A stretch of 19,771 nucleotides of DNA, taken from an uncultured Verrucomicrobiales bacterium. Lineage in GTDB: Bacteria > Verrucomicrobiota > Verrucomicrobiia > Verrucomicrobiales > Akkermansiaceae. Shown here in pieces: positions 7,598 through 14,726 of the stretch (positions are counted from its first letter, which is position 1; each line of letters starts with the position of its first letter). The notes under the pieces were generated by a model. The model was not told where the DNA came from, searched no databases, and saw only the letters and a program-made list of their open reading frames with translations. The DNA lies in the NCBI GenBank assembly GCA_937969125.1, contig CALBVA010000307.1:1-19771 (forward strand), read 5' to 3'. The position numbers and the translations under genes are program-made.

Positions 7598-7630
7598 TGT
7601 CTTTTCTGATTTCGTCGCTACGTTCGCGCC

Positions 7631-8839
7631 GTGAGCACCCCGGCAATGACTGTCCCAGACGCGACCGGCCACTTCGGCCAGTTCGGCGGCTGTTTCGCCC
7701 CCGAGACCTTGATGACTCCGCTTGATGAGCTGAGCCTGGCCTACGAGGAAGCGAAGGCCGATCCCGCCTTTCAGGCTGAATTGGATGATCTCCTCCACAA
7801 CTACTGTGGTCGTCCCACGCCTTTGTATTTTGCTGAGCGTTGGACGGAAAAACTCGGCGGCGCGAAGATTTATCTGAAGCGGGAAGACCTGCTGCACACC
7901 GGGGCGCATAAGATTAATAATGCCATCGGCCAGATTCTTCTCGCGAAGCGCCTGGGGAAAAAGCGCATCATTGCTGAGACCGGAGCAGGTCAGCACGGAG
8001 TGGCCACGGCCACGGTGTGTGCGCGATTCGGGATGGATTGCACCGTTTACATGGGTGAGGTCGATATGGAGCGGCAAGCTCTCAATGTCACCCGCATGCG
8101 CCTCATGGGTGCCAAGGTGGTGCCAGTCACCGCCGGGCAGGCCACCTTGAAAGAAGCGGTCAATGAATCCATGCGCGATTGGGTCGCGACGGTGGATGAC
8201 ACTCACTACATTCTCGGTTCTGCCCTCGGTCCGCATCCCTTCCCTATGATGGTGCGGGATTTCCATCGCGTCATCGGATTAGAGGCACGGGAGCAGATTC
8301 TCGAAAAAGAAGGTCGTCTGCCCGAGCTACTCGTCGCCTGTGTCGGTGGCGGATCGAATGCCATGGGCCTTTTCCATCCCTTTGTCGGTGACAAGGACAC
8401 CCGCCTGGTCGGAGTCGAAGCTGGAGGGGAGGGGATTCTGCCCGAGAAGCACGCTGCCCGATTCCAGGGCGGAAAACTTGGCGTCCTTCAGGGCTCTAAA
8501 ACTTGGCTCCTCGCGAATGACGATGGCCAGATCGAGCTCACGCACAGCGTGAGTGCGGGGCTCGATTATGCAGCGGTGGGGCCTGAGCACGCCTACCTGC
8601 AGGACATCGGGCGCGCTGAATATGTTTATGCCACGGATAATGAAGCCCTCGCCGCCTTCCGGGAACTTTCCAACACCGAGGGCATCATTCCCGCTCTCGA
8701 AAGTGCTCACGCCATGGCCTATGTCTCAAAGGTTGCCGGTGGAATGGGCAAGAACGAGGTCATCATTGCCAATCTCTCCGGTCGTGGGGACAAGGATGTG
8801 GAGCAGGCTTCGAAGTATCTGCACGAGGAGCTGGGCTGA
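7631..8839 (+). CDS. trpB: Tryptophan synthase beta chain
   Basis: TrpB condenses indole with serine to give tryptophan, using PLP. The 402-residue product is full length. It shows the N-terminal GHFGQFGGCFAPETLMTPLDEL, the PLP lysine in LHTGAHKINNA (K94), the catalytic glutamate in AETGAGQHG (E116), and the PLP-phosphate loop GGGSNAMG (239-246). The C-terminal NEVIIANLSGRGDKD is also typical, making it the standard TrpB1 type that pairs with TrpA. Start GTG at 7631 or ATG at 7646; neither has a Shine-Dalgarno sequence. A weak promoter-like pair (TTGTCT 7597-7602, TACGTT 7619-7624) would give an almost leaderless message. No trpA, trpF or trpC is adjacent, so the trp genes are probably dispersed or trpA lies elsewhere. 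Downstream 8840-8931 holds only a short imperfect inverted repeat without a T-run. Confidence 0.97.
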   Translation: MSTPAMTVPDATGHFGQFGGCFAPETLMTPLDELSLAYEEAKADPAFQAELDDLLHNYCGRPTPLYFAERWTEKLGGAKIYLKREDLLHTGAHKINNAIGQILLAKRLGKKRIIAETGAGQHGVATATVCARFGMDCTVYMGEVDMERQALNVTRMRLMGAKVVPVTAGQATLKEAVNESMRDWVATVDDTHYILGSALGPHPFPMMVRDFHRVIGLEAREQILEKEGRLPELLVACVGGGSNAMGLFHPFVGDKDTRLVGVEAGGEGILPEKHAARFQGGKLGVLQGSKTWLLANDDGQIELTHSVSAGLDYAAVGPEHAYLQDIGRAEYVYATDNEALAAFRELSNTEGIIPALESAHAMAYVSKVAGGMGKNEVIIANLSGRGDKDVEQASKYLHEELG

Positions 8840-8931
8840 CGTTGGCAGGATAATTGCTCAATGCGTGGAGCCTTGGAAATTTGAGAACTCAGCACTGAGG
8901 CGCTGAGAGGCCTGCGAAATCGGGCGGCAAG

Positions 8932-9174
8932 TTAGAGCGTACCCTTCCACCAATCTCCGTCTTTCTCCCAATCTTTCCGGTCCTTGTCCTTTGATCCCTT
9001 TGCTGAGGTCGTTTCCCCCGTTGGCTCCTCGTCATCTTCCTCCCTCATCAGCTCTTCCAATTCATCTCTCTTTCCCGCATTGCGGATCATGGAAATGAGA
9101 ATGGTCATTAGGGCACCGGCGGCGAAGGCCAGAATGACCAGCATGGAGACGGCGAGAGTGTCTTCCGGCGACAT
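8932..9174 (-). CDS. Small single-span membrane protein with an acidic/basic tail
   Basis: An 80-residue product with one hydrophobic segment (LAVSMLVILAFAAGALMTIL, about residues 7-26), followed by a strongly charged tail rich in Glu, Asp and Lys (RDELEELMREEDDEE; KGSKDKDRKDWEKDGDWWKG). The hydrophilic tail after the first span, with Arg and Lys just behind the membrane segment, predicts the C-terminus in the cytoplasm. The ending 'DWEKDGDWWK' is compact and tryptophan-rich in a way that suggests selection rather than chance. I do not recognise a named family. It is read away from rpmH, and the 206 bases between them (9175-9380) contain the rpmH promoter and nothing else I can identify. The clear membrane architecture supports a real gene; no ribosome-binding site is seen. 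Confidence 0.7.
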   Translation of the reverse strand: MSPEDTLAVSMLVILAFAAGALMTILISMIRNAGKRDELEELMREEDDEEPTGETTSAKGSKDKDRKDWEKDGDWWKGTL

Positions 9175-9295
9175 CGGGCTAGCCTAACCTCGCTTTTGAG
9201 AAGTGGAAGCGGGAAAGATTCTGTGAAAAAGTCACCCCGCTGGGCCTCTTAGACTGATCTCTTCCGAAACTTTTTACAAAATTCCCCACGATTGG

Positions 9296-9323
9296 TTGAC
9301 AAGCCCTCCGCTATCGCTAGTCT
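9296..9323 (+). promoter_or_regulatory. Sigma70-type promoter for rpmH-rnpA-yidD-yidC
   Basis: A perfect -35 box TTGACA at 9296-9301 is followed after 16 bases by TAGTCT at 9318-9323, a 4-of-6 match to TATAAT. This predicts transcription starting near 9330 and a leader of about 50 bases before the rpmH ATG at 9381. The stretch before it is locally AT-rich (TTTTTACAAAATT, 9271-9283). It is the best -35 element in the window, and its position before a highly expressed ribosomal gene supports it. Confidence 0.6.
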
Positions 9324-9380
9324 CCGCCTCCCGCTCCGCCGGAGCCGGATTTTTCCCAAAACACTACTCTTTTTACGGCC

Positions 9381-9566
9381 ATGAAAATGACTTACCAGCC
9401 CTCCAAGCGCACTCGCAAGAAGCAGCACGGTTTTCGCGCACGCATGGCGAACAAAGCTGGTCGCGGTATCCTTAAGAACCGCCGTCGCAAAGGCCGTAAG
9501 CGTCTCCTCCCGAAGGGTGCCGAGATCCACTTCAAACGCCACACGGTGCAGAACAACACCAAGTAA
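9381..9566 (+). CDS. rpmH: Large ribosomal subunit protein bL34, C-terminally extended
   Basis: bL34 is a small, highly basic protein of the 50S subunit. The 61-residue product begins MKMTYQPSKRTRKKQHGFRA and continues RMANKAGRGILKNRRRKGRKRL, the complete canonical L34. Ordinary L34 is about 44-47 residues; here roughly 15 more follow (PKGAEIHFKRHTVQNNTK). No Shine-Dalgarno sequence precedes the ATG. It is first in the conserved rpmH-rnpA-yidD-yidC cluster, 96 bases before rnpA, and sits behind a clear promoter. Identification is certain; the extension is probably lineage-specific. Confidence 0.96.
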   Translation: MKMTYQPSKRTRKKQHGFRARMANKAGRGILKNRRRKGRKRLLPKGAEIHFKRHTVQNNTK

Positions 9567-9573
9567 ATCCGGC

Positions 9574-9597
9574 GCCGCTCTCCTGCGGCTTCCTTTT
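9574..9597 (+). terminator. Possible attenuating hairpin between rpmH and rnpA
   Basis: GCCGC at 9574-9578 can pair with GCGGC at 9585-9589 around a 6-base loop, followed by TTCCTTTT (9590-9597). The stem is short and the T-run is interrupted, so full termination is unlikely. A partial terminator here would fit the expected excess of L34 message over RNase P protein message, but that is inference. Confidence 0.35.
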
Positions 9598-9662
9598 CAC
9601 TTGTTGTCCGGACTTTCGTATTTCCGGTTTTCCAACGCCCAACCGTTGTCCCCGCCTCGCAC

Positions 9663-10085
9663 ATGGACCTGAATCGTCAGCGTCGCATGCGCCAGTGGGG
9701 GGAATTTCAGGTTGTCCGTCAAAAAGGCCAATCCGCTGCCGGCCGCTTCGTAGTCGTCGGATCCTACGAGGATCCCACTGCGAATGACCGCCGTTTCGGT
9801 CTCGTCACCTCGAAAAAGGCAGGAAAGAAAGCCGTCACGCGGAATCTCCTCCGCCGCCGCTTTCGCGAAATCATCCGCAAATGGGGGGACCACCTCCCGC
9901 CCCGCCAAATGGTGGTCACGATTGCCCGCTTCCGCGCCGCCCAGGCCACTCACCAGGAGCTGGAGGCGGACTGGCTGAAGGTCGTCAAACGCCTTAAGAT
10001 CTGGAGTGACGAACCGATCGCCATCCCTGTCACTACGCCGATCCTTCCAATCACCCCTGCCCAACCAGCCGCACCCGAAGCATGA
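9663..10085 (+). CDS. rnpA: Ribonuclease P protein component
   Basis: RnpA binds the catalytic RNase P RNA and helps it recognise precursor tRNA 5' leaders. The 140-residue product has the N-terminal basic segment NRQRRMRQWGEFQVVRQKGQ, the strand FGLVTSKKAGKKAVTRN, and the family's RNR helix, here TRNLLRRRFREIIRK (about residues 59-73). The last 20 or so residues are a Pro/Ala/Ile-rich tail (TPILPITPAQPAAPEA), longer than usual. The gene ends in an ATGA overlap with yidD (bases 10082-10085), so the two are probably translationally coupled. The ATG at 9663 fits the family's N-terminus and has no Shine-Dalgarno sequence. Confidence 0.94.
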   Translation: MDLNRQRRMRQWGEFQVVRQKGQSAAGRFVVVGSYEDPTANDRRFGLVTSKKAGKKAVTRNLLRRRFREIIRKWGDHLPPRQMVVTIARFRAAQATHQELEADWLKVVKRLKIWSDEPIAIPVTTPILPITPAQPAAPEA

Positions 10086-10423
10086 AATTTCTCATCCGCC
10101 TCGGCATCCGCGCCTACCAGATTTTCCTCCGCCCCGTGCTGCATGCCGTCGGTGGACCGGGAGCGGGATGCCGCTATGAGCCCAGCTGCTCGCACTACGC
10201 GCTGGAGGCGGTGGAGACCTATGGCGCACTCAAAGGGAGCTGGCTCGGGATTCGTCGGATTTTACGCTGTCATCCGTGGGGTGGGTGCGGTTATGACCCC
10301 GTTCCGTCGCCCCGCGACTCCGGTCAGGCGCGCCAGGCTCCGGCCAAGGTCACCTTAGATGGCTCTTCAGATTCTTCTCCCTGCGGCTGTGCCGCGCAAA
10401 GTCCTCCCACCCACTCCTCATAG
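10082..10423 (+). CDS. yidD: Membrane protein insertion efficiency factor YidD
   Basis: YidD is a small membrane-associated protein that assists insertion of membrane proteins with YidC. The 113-residue product has an N-terminal amphipathic helix (FLIRLGIRAYQIFLRPVL) and the full family core CRYEPSCSHYALEAVETYG and GIRRILRCHPWGGCGYDPVP, including the conserved cysteines. After about residue 78 comes a low-complexity tail rich in Ser, Pro, Ala and Gln with a CGC motif, not part of the core. The start overlaps the rnpA stop (ATGA), and yidC begins 3 bases after the stop, the typical arrangement of this cluster. Confidence 0.95.
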   Translation: MKFLIRLGIRAYQIFLRPVLHAVGGPGAGCRYEPSCSHYALEAVETYGALKGSWLGIRRILRCHPWGGCGYDPVPSPRDSGQARQAPAKVTLDGSSDSSPCGCAAQSPPTHSS

Positions 10424-10426
10424 ATC

Positions 10427-12283
10427 ATGGATCGTAAAGCTTGGATCGTCCTCATTGTCTGCGGCATTTTGCTCGCGCTGAATATGCACTACGCCGGCAA
10501 GGCGAATCTCGAAAAACAGAGACAGGAGCTCGCTGATAAAGCCGATAAAGAGAAAGCTGCTAAGGAAAACCCTGCCGATCCAGTCGACCCTGCGAATCCT
10601 GCCGCTCCGGTGAAGCCCGTCGAACCCACGGCACCGGAAGTGGAACACATTCTCAGAACAGAGAGCAATGCCTTCACCCTTTCCTCGAAAGAGGGCGGGA
10701 TTGTCCAGGCCGAGTTTCTCCAGGAGCGCGCCGTCCACGGTGAGTCTAATGTCACCATGAATGACCTCGGGCTGCATCGCATCGGGGCACTCACCACCAT
10801 TTCTGGCCAGTCGCTGGAGAAGAATAATTACAAGATCTCCAATGAGCAGTCGGAGGACTCCATCACCTTCATCGGTAAGACGGATAACAATCTCATCGCC
10901 AAAAAAATCTGGAGCAAAACCAGCGAAGGCGCGGGTCAGGGCCACCGGCTCACCCTGAAGCTGATCCTTTCCAATGACACCCCGGCTGAGATTTCCATCG
11001 GGAAGATGGCCCTCTTCACCGGCTCCGCTGCGCCTGTCCATGATGATGAGCGGGAGAACTATCTCAACTTCTTCTGGCAGGAGGATGGCGACTTCGACTC
11101 TGAGACCAGCGGATACTTCGGTAAGATGTTCGGCGATGATCTCACCGAATATCGCGACACCAAGGAAGACCCCATCCAGTTCGCTGGTGTGGAGAATCAG
11201 TTCTTTGCCACCATCGTTTCGCCCGCCAAGGCGGAGCCCGGCACCTTCCGTGTCATCCCGAAGAAGGTCGAGATTCCCTCAGCCCGCGGCAATGGCACCC
11301 TCAATTCCTTCCACACCTTCCTCACCCTTCCGGACGATGTCATCCCCGCCGGTCAGACCCGCGAGTTCACCTACGACATCTTCGTGGGACCAAAAAATAA
11401 CGGCCTCATCCGATCCCTTGATGGCGATAAGGCGGATGTGATGGACTACGGCATGTTTGGCTGGATCAGCTGCCCGCTCAACTGGACCCTCAACAAACTC
11501 GCCACCCTTTTCGGGGCCACCAATTCATCGAATAACTGGGCCTGGGGATGGGCCATCATTGTCCTCACCCTCATTATTCGCACCATCATGTGGCCGCTCC
11601 ACGCCAAGTCCACCCGGACCATGAAGCGCATGAGCAAGCTCCAGCCGAAGATGAAGGCGCTGAAGGAAAAGTATCCCGATGATCCGCAAAAAGTGAATCA
11701 GGAGACGATGAAACTCTACCGCGAGTTTGGCATCAACCCCATGGGCGGCTGTCTCCCCATGCTCTTCCAAATCCCCGTTTTCTTCGGCTTCTACAACATG
11801 CTGCAATACGCCGTGGAGCTGCGGAATCAGCCCTTCCTCGGCTGGGTGAACGATCTTTCCCAACCCGACACCGTGACCACCATCGCGGGGCTTCCCATCA
11901 ATATTCTCCCCATCCTCATGGCCGTCACCATGGTCATCCAGATGAACATCACGCCGAAGACCGGCGATAAAATGCAGCAGCGCATCTTCATGCTGATGCC
12001 GCTCATTTTCTTTTTCTTCTGTTACAACTTCGCCTCGGCTCTCGCCCTCTACTGGACGACCCAGAATATCTTCTCCATCGGACAGACCTGGCTCATGCAG
12101 AAAATGCCCGAGCCCGATCTGAAGACCAGTGCCAAGGCTGGTAAGAAGTCCTGGATGCAGAAGCTCGCCGAGCGTGCCGAGGAAGCTCAGAAGCTCCGCC
12201 AAGCCCAGCAAAAGGGAGGTCGCACCCCGGCTGCGAAACAAGCGAAGCCGAAAAAGCCCCGCGGTCCAAAAACCGGGGGCTAG
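10427..12283 (+). CDS. yidC: Membrane protein insertase YidC (Oxa1 family)
   Basis: YidC inserts membrane proteins into the cytoplasmic membrane, alone or with Sec. The 618-residue product has an N-terminal membrane segment (AWIVLIVCGILLALNMHYA, residues 5-23), a Lys/Glu and Pro-rich linker, and a large periplasmic domain (about 75-335) of the Gram-negative type. The Oxa1 core follows (about 340-560). In the core, AWGWAIIVLTLIIRTIMWPL (372-391) carries the conserved functional arginine R385. KLQPKMKALKEKYPDDPQK is the cytoplasmic hairpin, and NPMGGCLPMLFQIPVFFGFY (437-456) is the next span. The C-terminal tail (about 566-618) is strongly basic, as in YidC proteins thought to contact ribosomes. 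It is the last gene of the rpmH cluster; mnmE or jag, often next, are absent here. Confidence 0.97.
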   Translation: MDRKAWIVLIVCGILLALNMHYAGKANLEKQRQELADKADKEKAAKENPADPVDPANPAAPVKPVEPTAPEVEHILRTESNAFTLSSKEGGIVQAEFLQERAVHGESNVTMNDLGLHRIGALTTISGQSLEKNNYKISNEQSEDSITFIGKTDNNLIAKKIWSKTSEGAGQGHRLTLKLILSNDTPAEISIGKMALFTGSAAPVHDDERENYLNFFWQEDGDFDSETSGYFGKMFGDDLTEYRDTKEDPIQFAGVENQFFATIVSPAKAEPGTFRVIPKKVEIPSARGNGTLNSFHTFLTLPDDVIPAGQTREFTYDIFVGPKNNGLIRSLDGDKADVMDYGMFGWISCPLNWTLNKLATLFGATNSSNNWAWGWAIIVLTLIIRTIMWPLHAKSTRTMKRMSKLQPKMKALKEKYPDDPQKVNQETMKLYREFGINPMGGCLPMLFQIPVFFGFYNMLQYAVELRNQPFLGWVNDLSQPDTVTTIAGLPINILPILMAVTMVIQMNITPKTGDKMQQRIFMLMPLIFFFFCYNFASALALYWTTQNIFSIGQTWLMQKMPEPDLKTSAKAGKKSWMQKLAERAEEAQKLRQAQQKGGRTPAAKQAKPKKPRGPKTGG

Positions 12284-12295
12284 GCAAAGTCGCAT

Positions 12296-12314
12296 GATCG
12301 GTTCCGATCCTTTT
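12296..12314 (+). terminator. Weak terminator-like hairpin after yidC
   Basis: GATCGG at 12296-12301 and CCGATC at 12304-12309 form a perfect inverted repeat 12 bases past the yidC stop, followed by C and four T residues. The spacing forces a 4-base loop with a 5-bp stem. It is the only candidate for ending the rpmH-yidC transcript before the convergent gene at 12352, but it is weak. Confidence 0.4.
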
Positions 12315-12351
12315 CAGGGCCGGCTCTCAGGAAGCGGGAAGTGATTTTCCT

Positions 12352-14571
12352 TCACTCAATCCCACCCAAAAGCTGCTCCCGCTCCGTCTCGCTGAGATCG
12401 GCTCTGATGACGGCAGCTCTGGCTGCTTCGGGATCCTCGGATTTCCAGTGGTTGACCACGTTCTGGATACTGCGGAGTCGCTTCTGATCATCGGAAATGG
12501 TCTCCGCCCAATCGAAGGCCGAGGTTGGATCTGTCTGTCGAACGTGAGCCACGAGATTCGCCGTCGCGGAATCCCGCGAATCTCCGGCAGGTAGGGTATC
12601 GATCCACCCCGCCGCTCCGATCGGGTCCACACCCACCCAGTTGGCGGCCACGCTGGAGACCGCATTGTCACGGCTTTTCCCTTCGGGGAGTTCTGCGGCC
12701 CATGCCGCCGCGCTCTGTGGGTCATATTGAGACCAGTAGGTGGTGATGGTACCCACTTGGTTTGTAATACTGGTTTCCAATTCCTGATCTCCTTCGACTT
12801 CTTGGGAAAGCTGAGTGAAGAGGGCCGCTGCCCGCTCCGGCATTGTGTATGAGAGGGCAGACAAGGTGGTGACTGCTGTTGGGTAGCGGTCCTCGGTCGG
12901 TAGCGTCTCCAGCCAGCTAATGGCTGCGTCCGGATCACTGTTCGTCCAGGCTTCGGCAATCGCATGCATCGCGTTCTTTCGATCCTGCGGGTCTGTTACC
13001 GACGCCAATTTCGCAGCGGCGGCGGCAGGATCGCTGGACGACCATTGACGGTAGAGGCCAGAGATTGCGTTTTTACGTAAGGAGTCATTCTCAAGGCTTT
13101 CGGCCCACGCCATCGCCGCAGCGGGATCCTTTTGAGCCCACTGGGCAGCGACTTGCGAGATGGAATGATTGCTCTGGTTGGTTTTAGGTGTCTCCGGGTC
13201 AGTGAGGTAGGCCGCCGCCCCGGCAGGATCTTTATTGATCCAGCTATTGACCAGCTGACTGGTGGCATTGGTGCGGGAGACCGGGTCGTCCAGATTGATG
13301 ACCCAGTCCCGGGCTGCTTCGAAATCTTGCGCAGCCCATTGGTAAACGAGATGTTGAATTGAGTTCCGCCGGGCTGCTGTGGGAAGTTTTGTAAAAAGAG
13401 AAGCGGCCCTTGAGGGGTCCTCAAGCGTGAGTTGGGAGATCGCGGAGCCGTAGCCCTGTGTGCGCCCTGGGCCAGGGGGCAAGGAGTCCAGCCAAGCCAA
13501 AGCGGCGGTCTGATCTTTTCTCATCCATTGACTTGCCAAGCTCCCGATGGTCTGGTTCCGGGTTTGAACGTTCTTAATCTGATCAAGCATCCCCGCCGCT
13601 CGCGCCGGATTCCCGTTCGCAAATCCGAGAATAGCACCGCTCATCGCCTGCGAGCGACTGTTGAGATTCTCAATCGATCCCGCCAACGCGAGGGCGCGCT
13701 CCGGGTCGCGCTGGGCGATTCCGTAGACCAGCGAAGACATCGCGGTAGCCCGCTTTTGCGGATCATCGATGCTGCGGGCGTAGGCTTCGACAGCATCGGG
13801 GTCCTTGGCGGCCCACTGCATTAGAAGCTGATTGGAGTTCGTCATGATGACTGAGGGTAACCCTCCGTGATGATGATTTTTCCAATCCCAGATGGGATAA
13901 TAGGGGCTGGGAAATCCGTTTTCATCAACCTCACCGAGGATTTCCATCATGGCTGAGGGATTGGAATCCATCGCGACTTGGGCGATCATGCTGAAGCCGT
14001 TATTTTTAAGCTGGGGGTTCGTGATATCTGCCAGCATCGCCCGGGCCCGGCCCAGATCCTTCTGAGCCACTCCCCGCAGAGCAATTCCCAGAAACAATTG
14101 TTGGAAGTTTTTCTCCGGATGGTTCGCCGCGAGATCGAAAGCCGCAAAAGGATCTGCCATCACCAGGTGGTTAAAGGCACTCTGGCGTAGCATGTAAAAG
14201 CTGGGATCTTTTTGAAGATCCTCGGTCAGGCCATTGAGGAGCTCGATGAGATCACCGGGCTGCATGGGTCCAAGTAATTCCCGCAACTTCAGGGAGGTCG
14301 CGAACGGATCAATCGGATCAACGAGCGCGAGCAGGCCTTCAATGTCACCCGTCACGGCAGGGGAGGACCCGGTGGCAGAAGATGTGGCCATTTTCGCGCC
14401 GATCACCCCGCCCCCGGATTTTTGGGCGACCTTCCGCGAACTGGTCGGCCCATCCTTCATCGGCACCGTGGCGTCGTTAGACGGCAGAAATCTCTGGCCC
14501 ACAAAGAGCCCTCCCACGAAAAAAACGGCACTGAGCCCAATTGCGGGCACCGCCTTCAAAGAACTCCTCAT
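12352..14571 (-). CDS. Membrane-anchored alpha-solenoid protein with about 18 'DPxxA' repeats
   Basis: The 739-residue product begins MRSSLKAVPAIGLSAVFFVGGLFVGQ; residues about 7-26 are a signal anchor or uncleaved signal. After a short Ser/Lys/Gly linker the protein is almost wholly repeats of 30-40 residues, each with a helix ending in W-x-x-x-D-P, then A-x-x-W-hydrophobic. Examples are AAKDPDAVEAYA, NKDPAGAAAYL, QKDPAAAMAWA, NSDPDAAISWL, QYDPQSAAAWA and QTDPTSAFDWA; I count about 18. This predicts a helix-pair superhelix like TPR or Sel1, a protein-binding scaffold outside the cytoplasmic membrane. The insert NGFPSPYYPIWDW (just upstream of KNHHHGG) breaks the register between early repeats. 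I chose ATG at 14571 over 14673 because a promoter lies between them. No enzyme domain is seen; function unknown. Confidence 0.85.
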   Translation of the reverse strand: MRSSLKAVPAIGLSAVFFVGGLFVGQRFLPSNDATVPMKDGPTSSRKVAQKSGGGVIGAKMATSSATGSSPAVTGDIEGLLALVDPIDPFATSLKLRELLGPMQPGDLIELLNGLTEDLQKDPSFYMLRQSAFNHLVMADPFAAFDLAANHPEKNFQQLFLGIALRGVAQKDLGRARAMLADITNPQLKNNGFSMIAQVAMDSNPSAMMEILGEVDENGFPSPYYPIWDWKNHHHGGLPSVIMTNSNQLLMQWAAKDPDAVEAYARSIDDPQKRATAMSSLVYGIAQRDPERALALAGSIENLNSRSQAMSGAILGFANGNPARAAGMLDQIKNVQTRNQTIGSLASQWMRKDQTAALAWLDSLPPGPGRTQGYGSAISQLTLEDPSRAASLFTKLPTAARRNSIQHLVYQWAAQDFEAARDWVINLDDPVSRTNATSQLVNSWINKDPAGAAAYLTDPETPKTNQSNHSISQVAAQWAQKDPAAAMAWAESLENDSLRKNAISGLYRQWSSSDPAAAAAKLASVTDPQDRKNAMHAIAEAWTNSDPDAAISWLETLPTEDRYPTAVTTLSALSYTMPERAAALFTQLSQEVEGDQELETSITNQVGTITTYWSQYDPQSAAAWAAELPEGKSRDNAVSSVAANWVGVDPIGAAGWIDTLPAGDSRDSATANLVAHVRQTDPTSAFDWAETISDDQKRLRSIQNVVNHWKSEDPEAARAAVIRADLSETEREQLLGGIE

Positions 14572-14611
14572 ATCTAACAACCAGCGACCGCTAACCCCGC
14601 CTTTGTCGGAT

Positions 14612-14640
14612 ATTCTAACAAAAAGACCCGCGAGTGAAAA
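14612..14640 (-). promoter_or_regulatory. Promoter for the alpha-solenoid gene
   Basis: Read on the minus strand, TTTTCA (14640-14635) is followed after 17 bases by TAGAAT (14617-14612), a 5-of-6 match to TATAAT. Transcription would start near 14605, giving a leader of about 35 bases before the ATG at 14571. This rules out the upstream ATG at 14673, which lies before the promoter. Confidence 0.5.
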
Positions 14641-14650
14641 ATGCCTGACA

Positions 14651-14665
14651 TGTGTTTCTAACACA
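14651..14665. promoter_or_regulatory. Palindrome in the solenoid-recQ control region
   Basis: TGTGTT at 14651-14656 and AACACA at 14660-14665 form a perfect 6-bp inverted repeat around TCT. The site lies just upstream of the minus-strand -35 box and about 25 bases upstream of the recQ -35 box, a suitable place for a dimeric regulator acting on either or both genes. No known operator is recognised. Confidence 0.35.
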
Positions 14666-14688
14666 CAGATCAATTTCGTAGCGGATGG

Positions 14689-14716
14689 TTGACAGAACGG
14701 TAGTTATTCATAACAA
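14689..14716 (+). promoter_or_regulatory. Promoter for recQ
   Basis: TTGACA at 14689-14694 matches the -35 consensus fully; TAACAA at 14711-14716 lies 16 bases on and matches the -10 box at 4 of 6 positions. Transcription would start at about 14723, only a few bases before the ATG at 14727, so the message would be leaderless or nearly so. This makes the ATG at 14685, inside the promoter, an unlikely start. Confidence 0.5.
14703..14714. promoter_or_regulatory. Palindrome overlapping the recQ -10 box
   Basis: GTTAT at 14703-14707 and ATAAC at 14710-14714 are inverted around TC, and the pair covers the start of the -10 box. A looser symmetry extends outwards to GAAC (14695-14698) and GTTC (14721-14724). 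A repressor bound here would block polymerase at recQ. This is a sequence observation only. Confidence 0.35.
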
Positions 14717-14726
14717 CACTGTTCTT

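Noticed and set aside
7598..8266. Upstream extension of the purN remnant frame by about 220 codons opposite trpB.
   Set aside because: The extension is antisense to trpB and unlike PurN; the PurN-like part starts just after the ATG at 7597.
8888..8907. Terminator after trpB: CTCAGC (8888-8893) with GCTGAG (8902-8907).
   Set aside because: No T-run follows on either strand; it may instead belong to the weak heptamer-like repeats.
9175..9380. Possible replication origin beside rpmH.
   Set aside because: rpmH clusters sit near the origin in many bacteria, but I see no DnaA boxes (TTATCCACA type), no dnaA or dnaN gene and no AT-rich unwinding block beyond a few bases.
11525..12295. A 256-codon minus-strand frame opposite yidC.
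   Set aside because: Leucine and histidine-rich shadow of a certain gene, with no domain.
14572..14673. N-terminal extension of the solenoid gene to the ATG at 14673.
   Set aside because: It would place the membrane anchor 34 residues in and would start upstream of the promoter found at 14612-14640.
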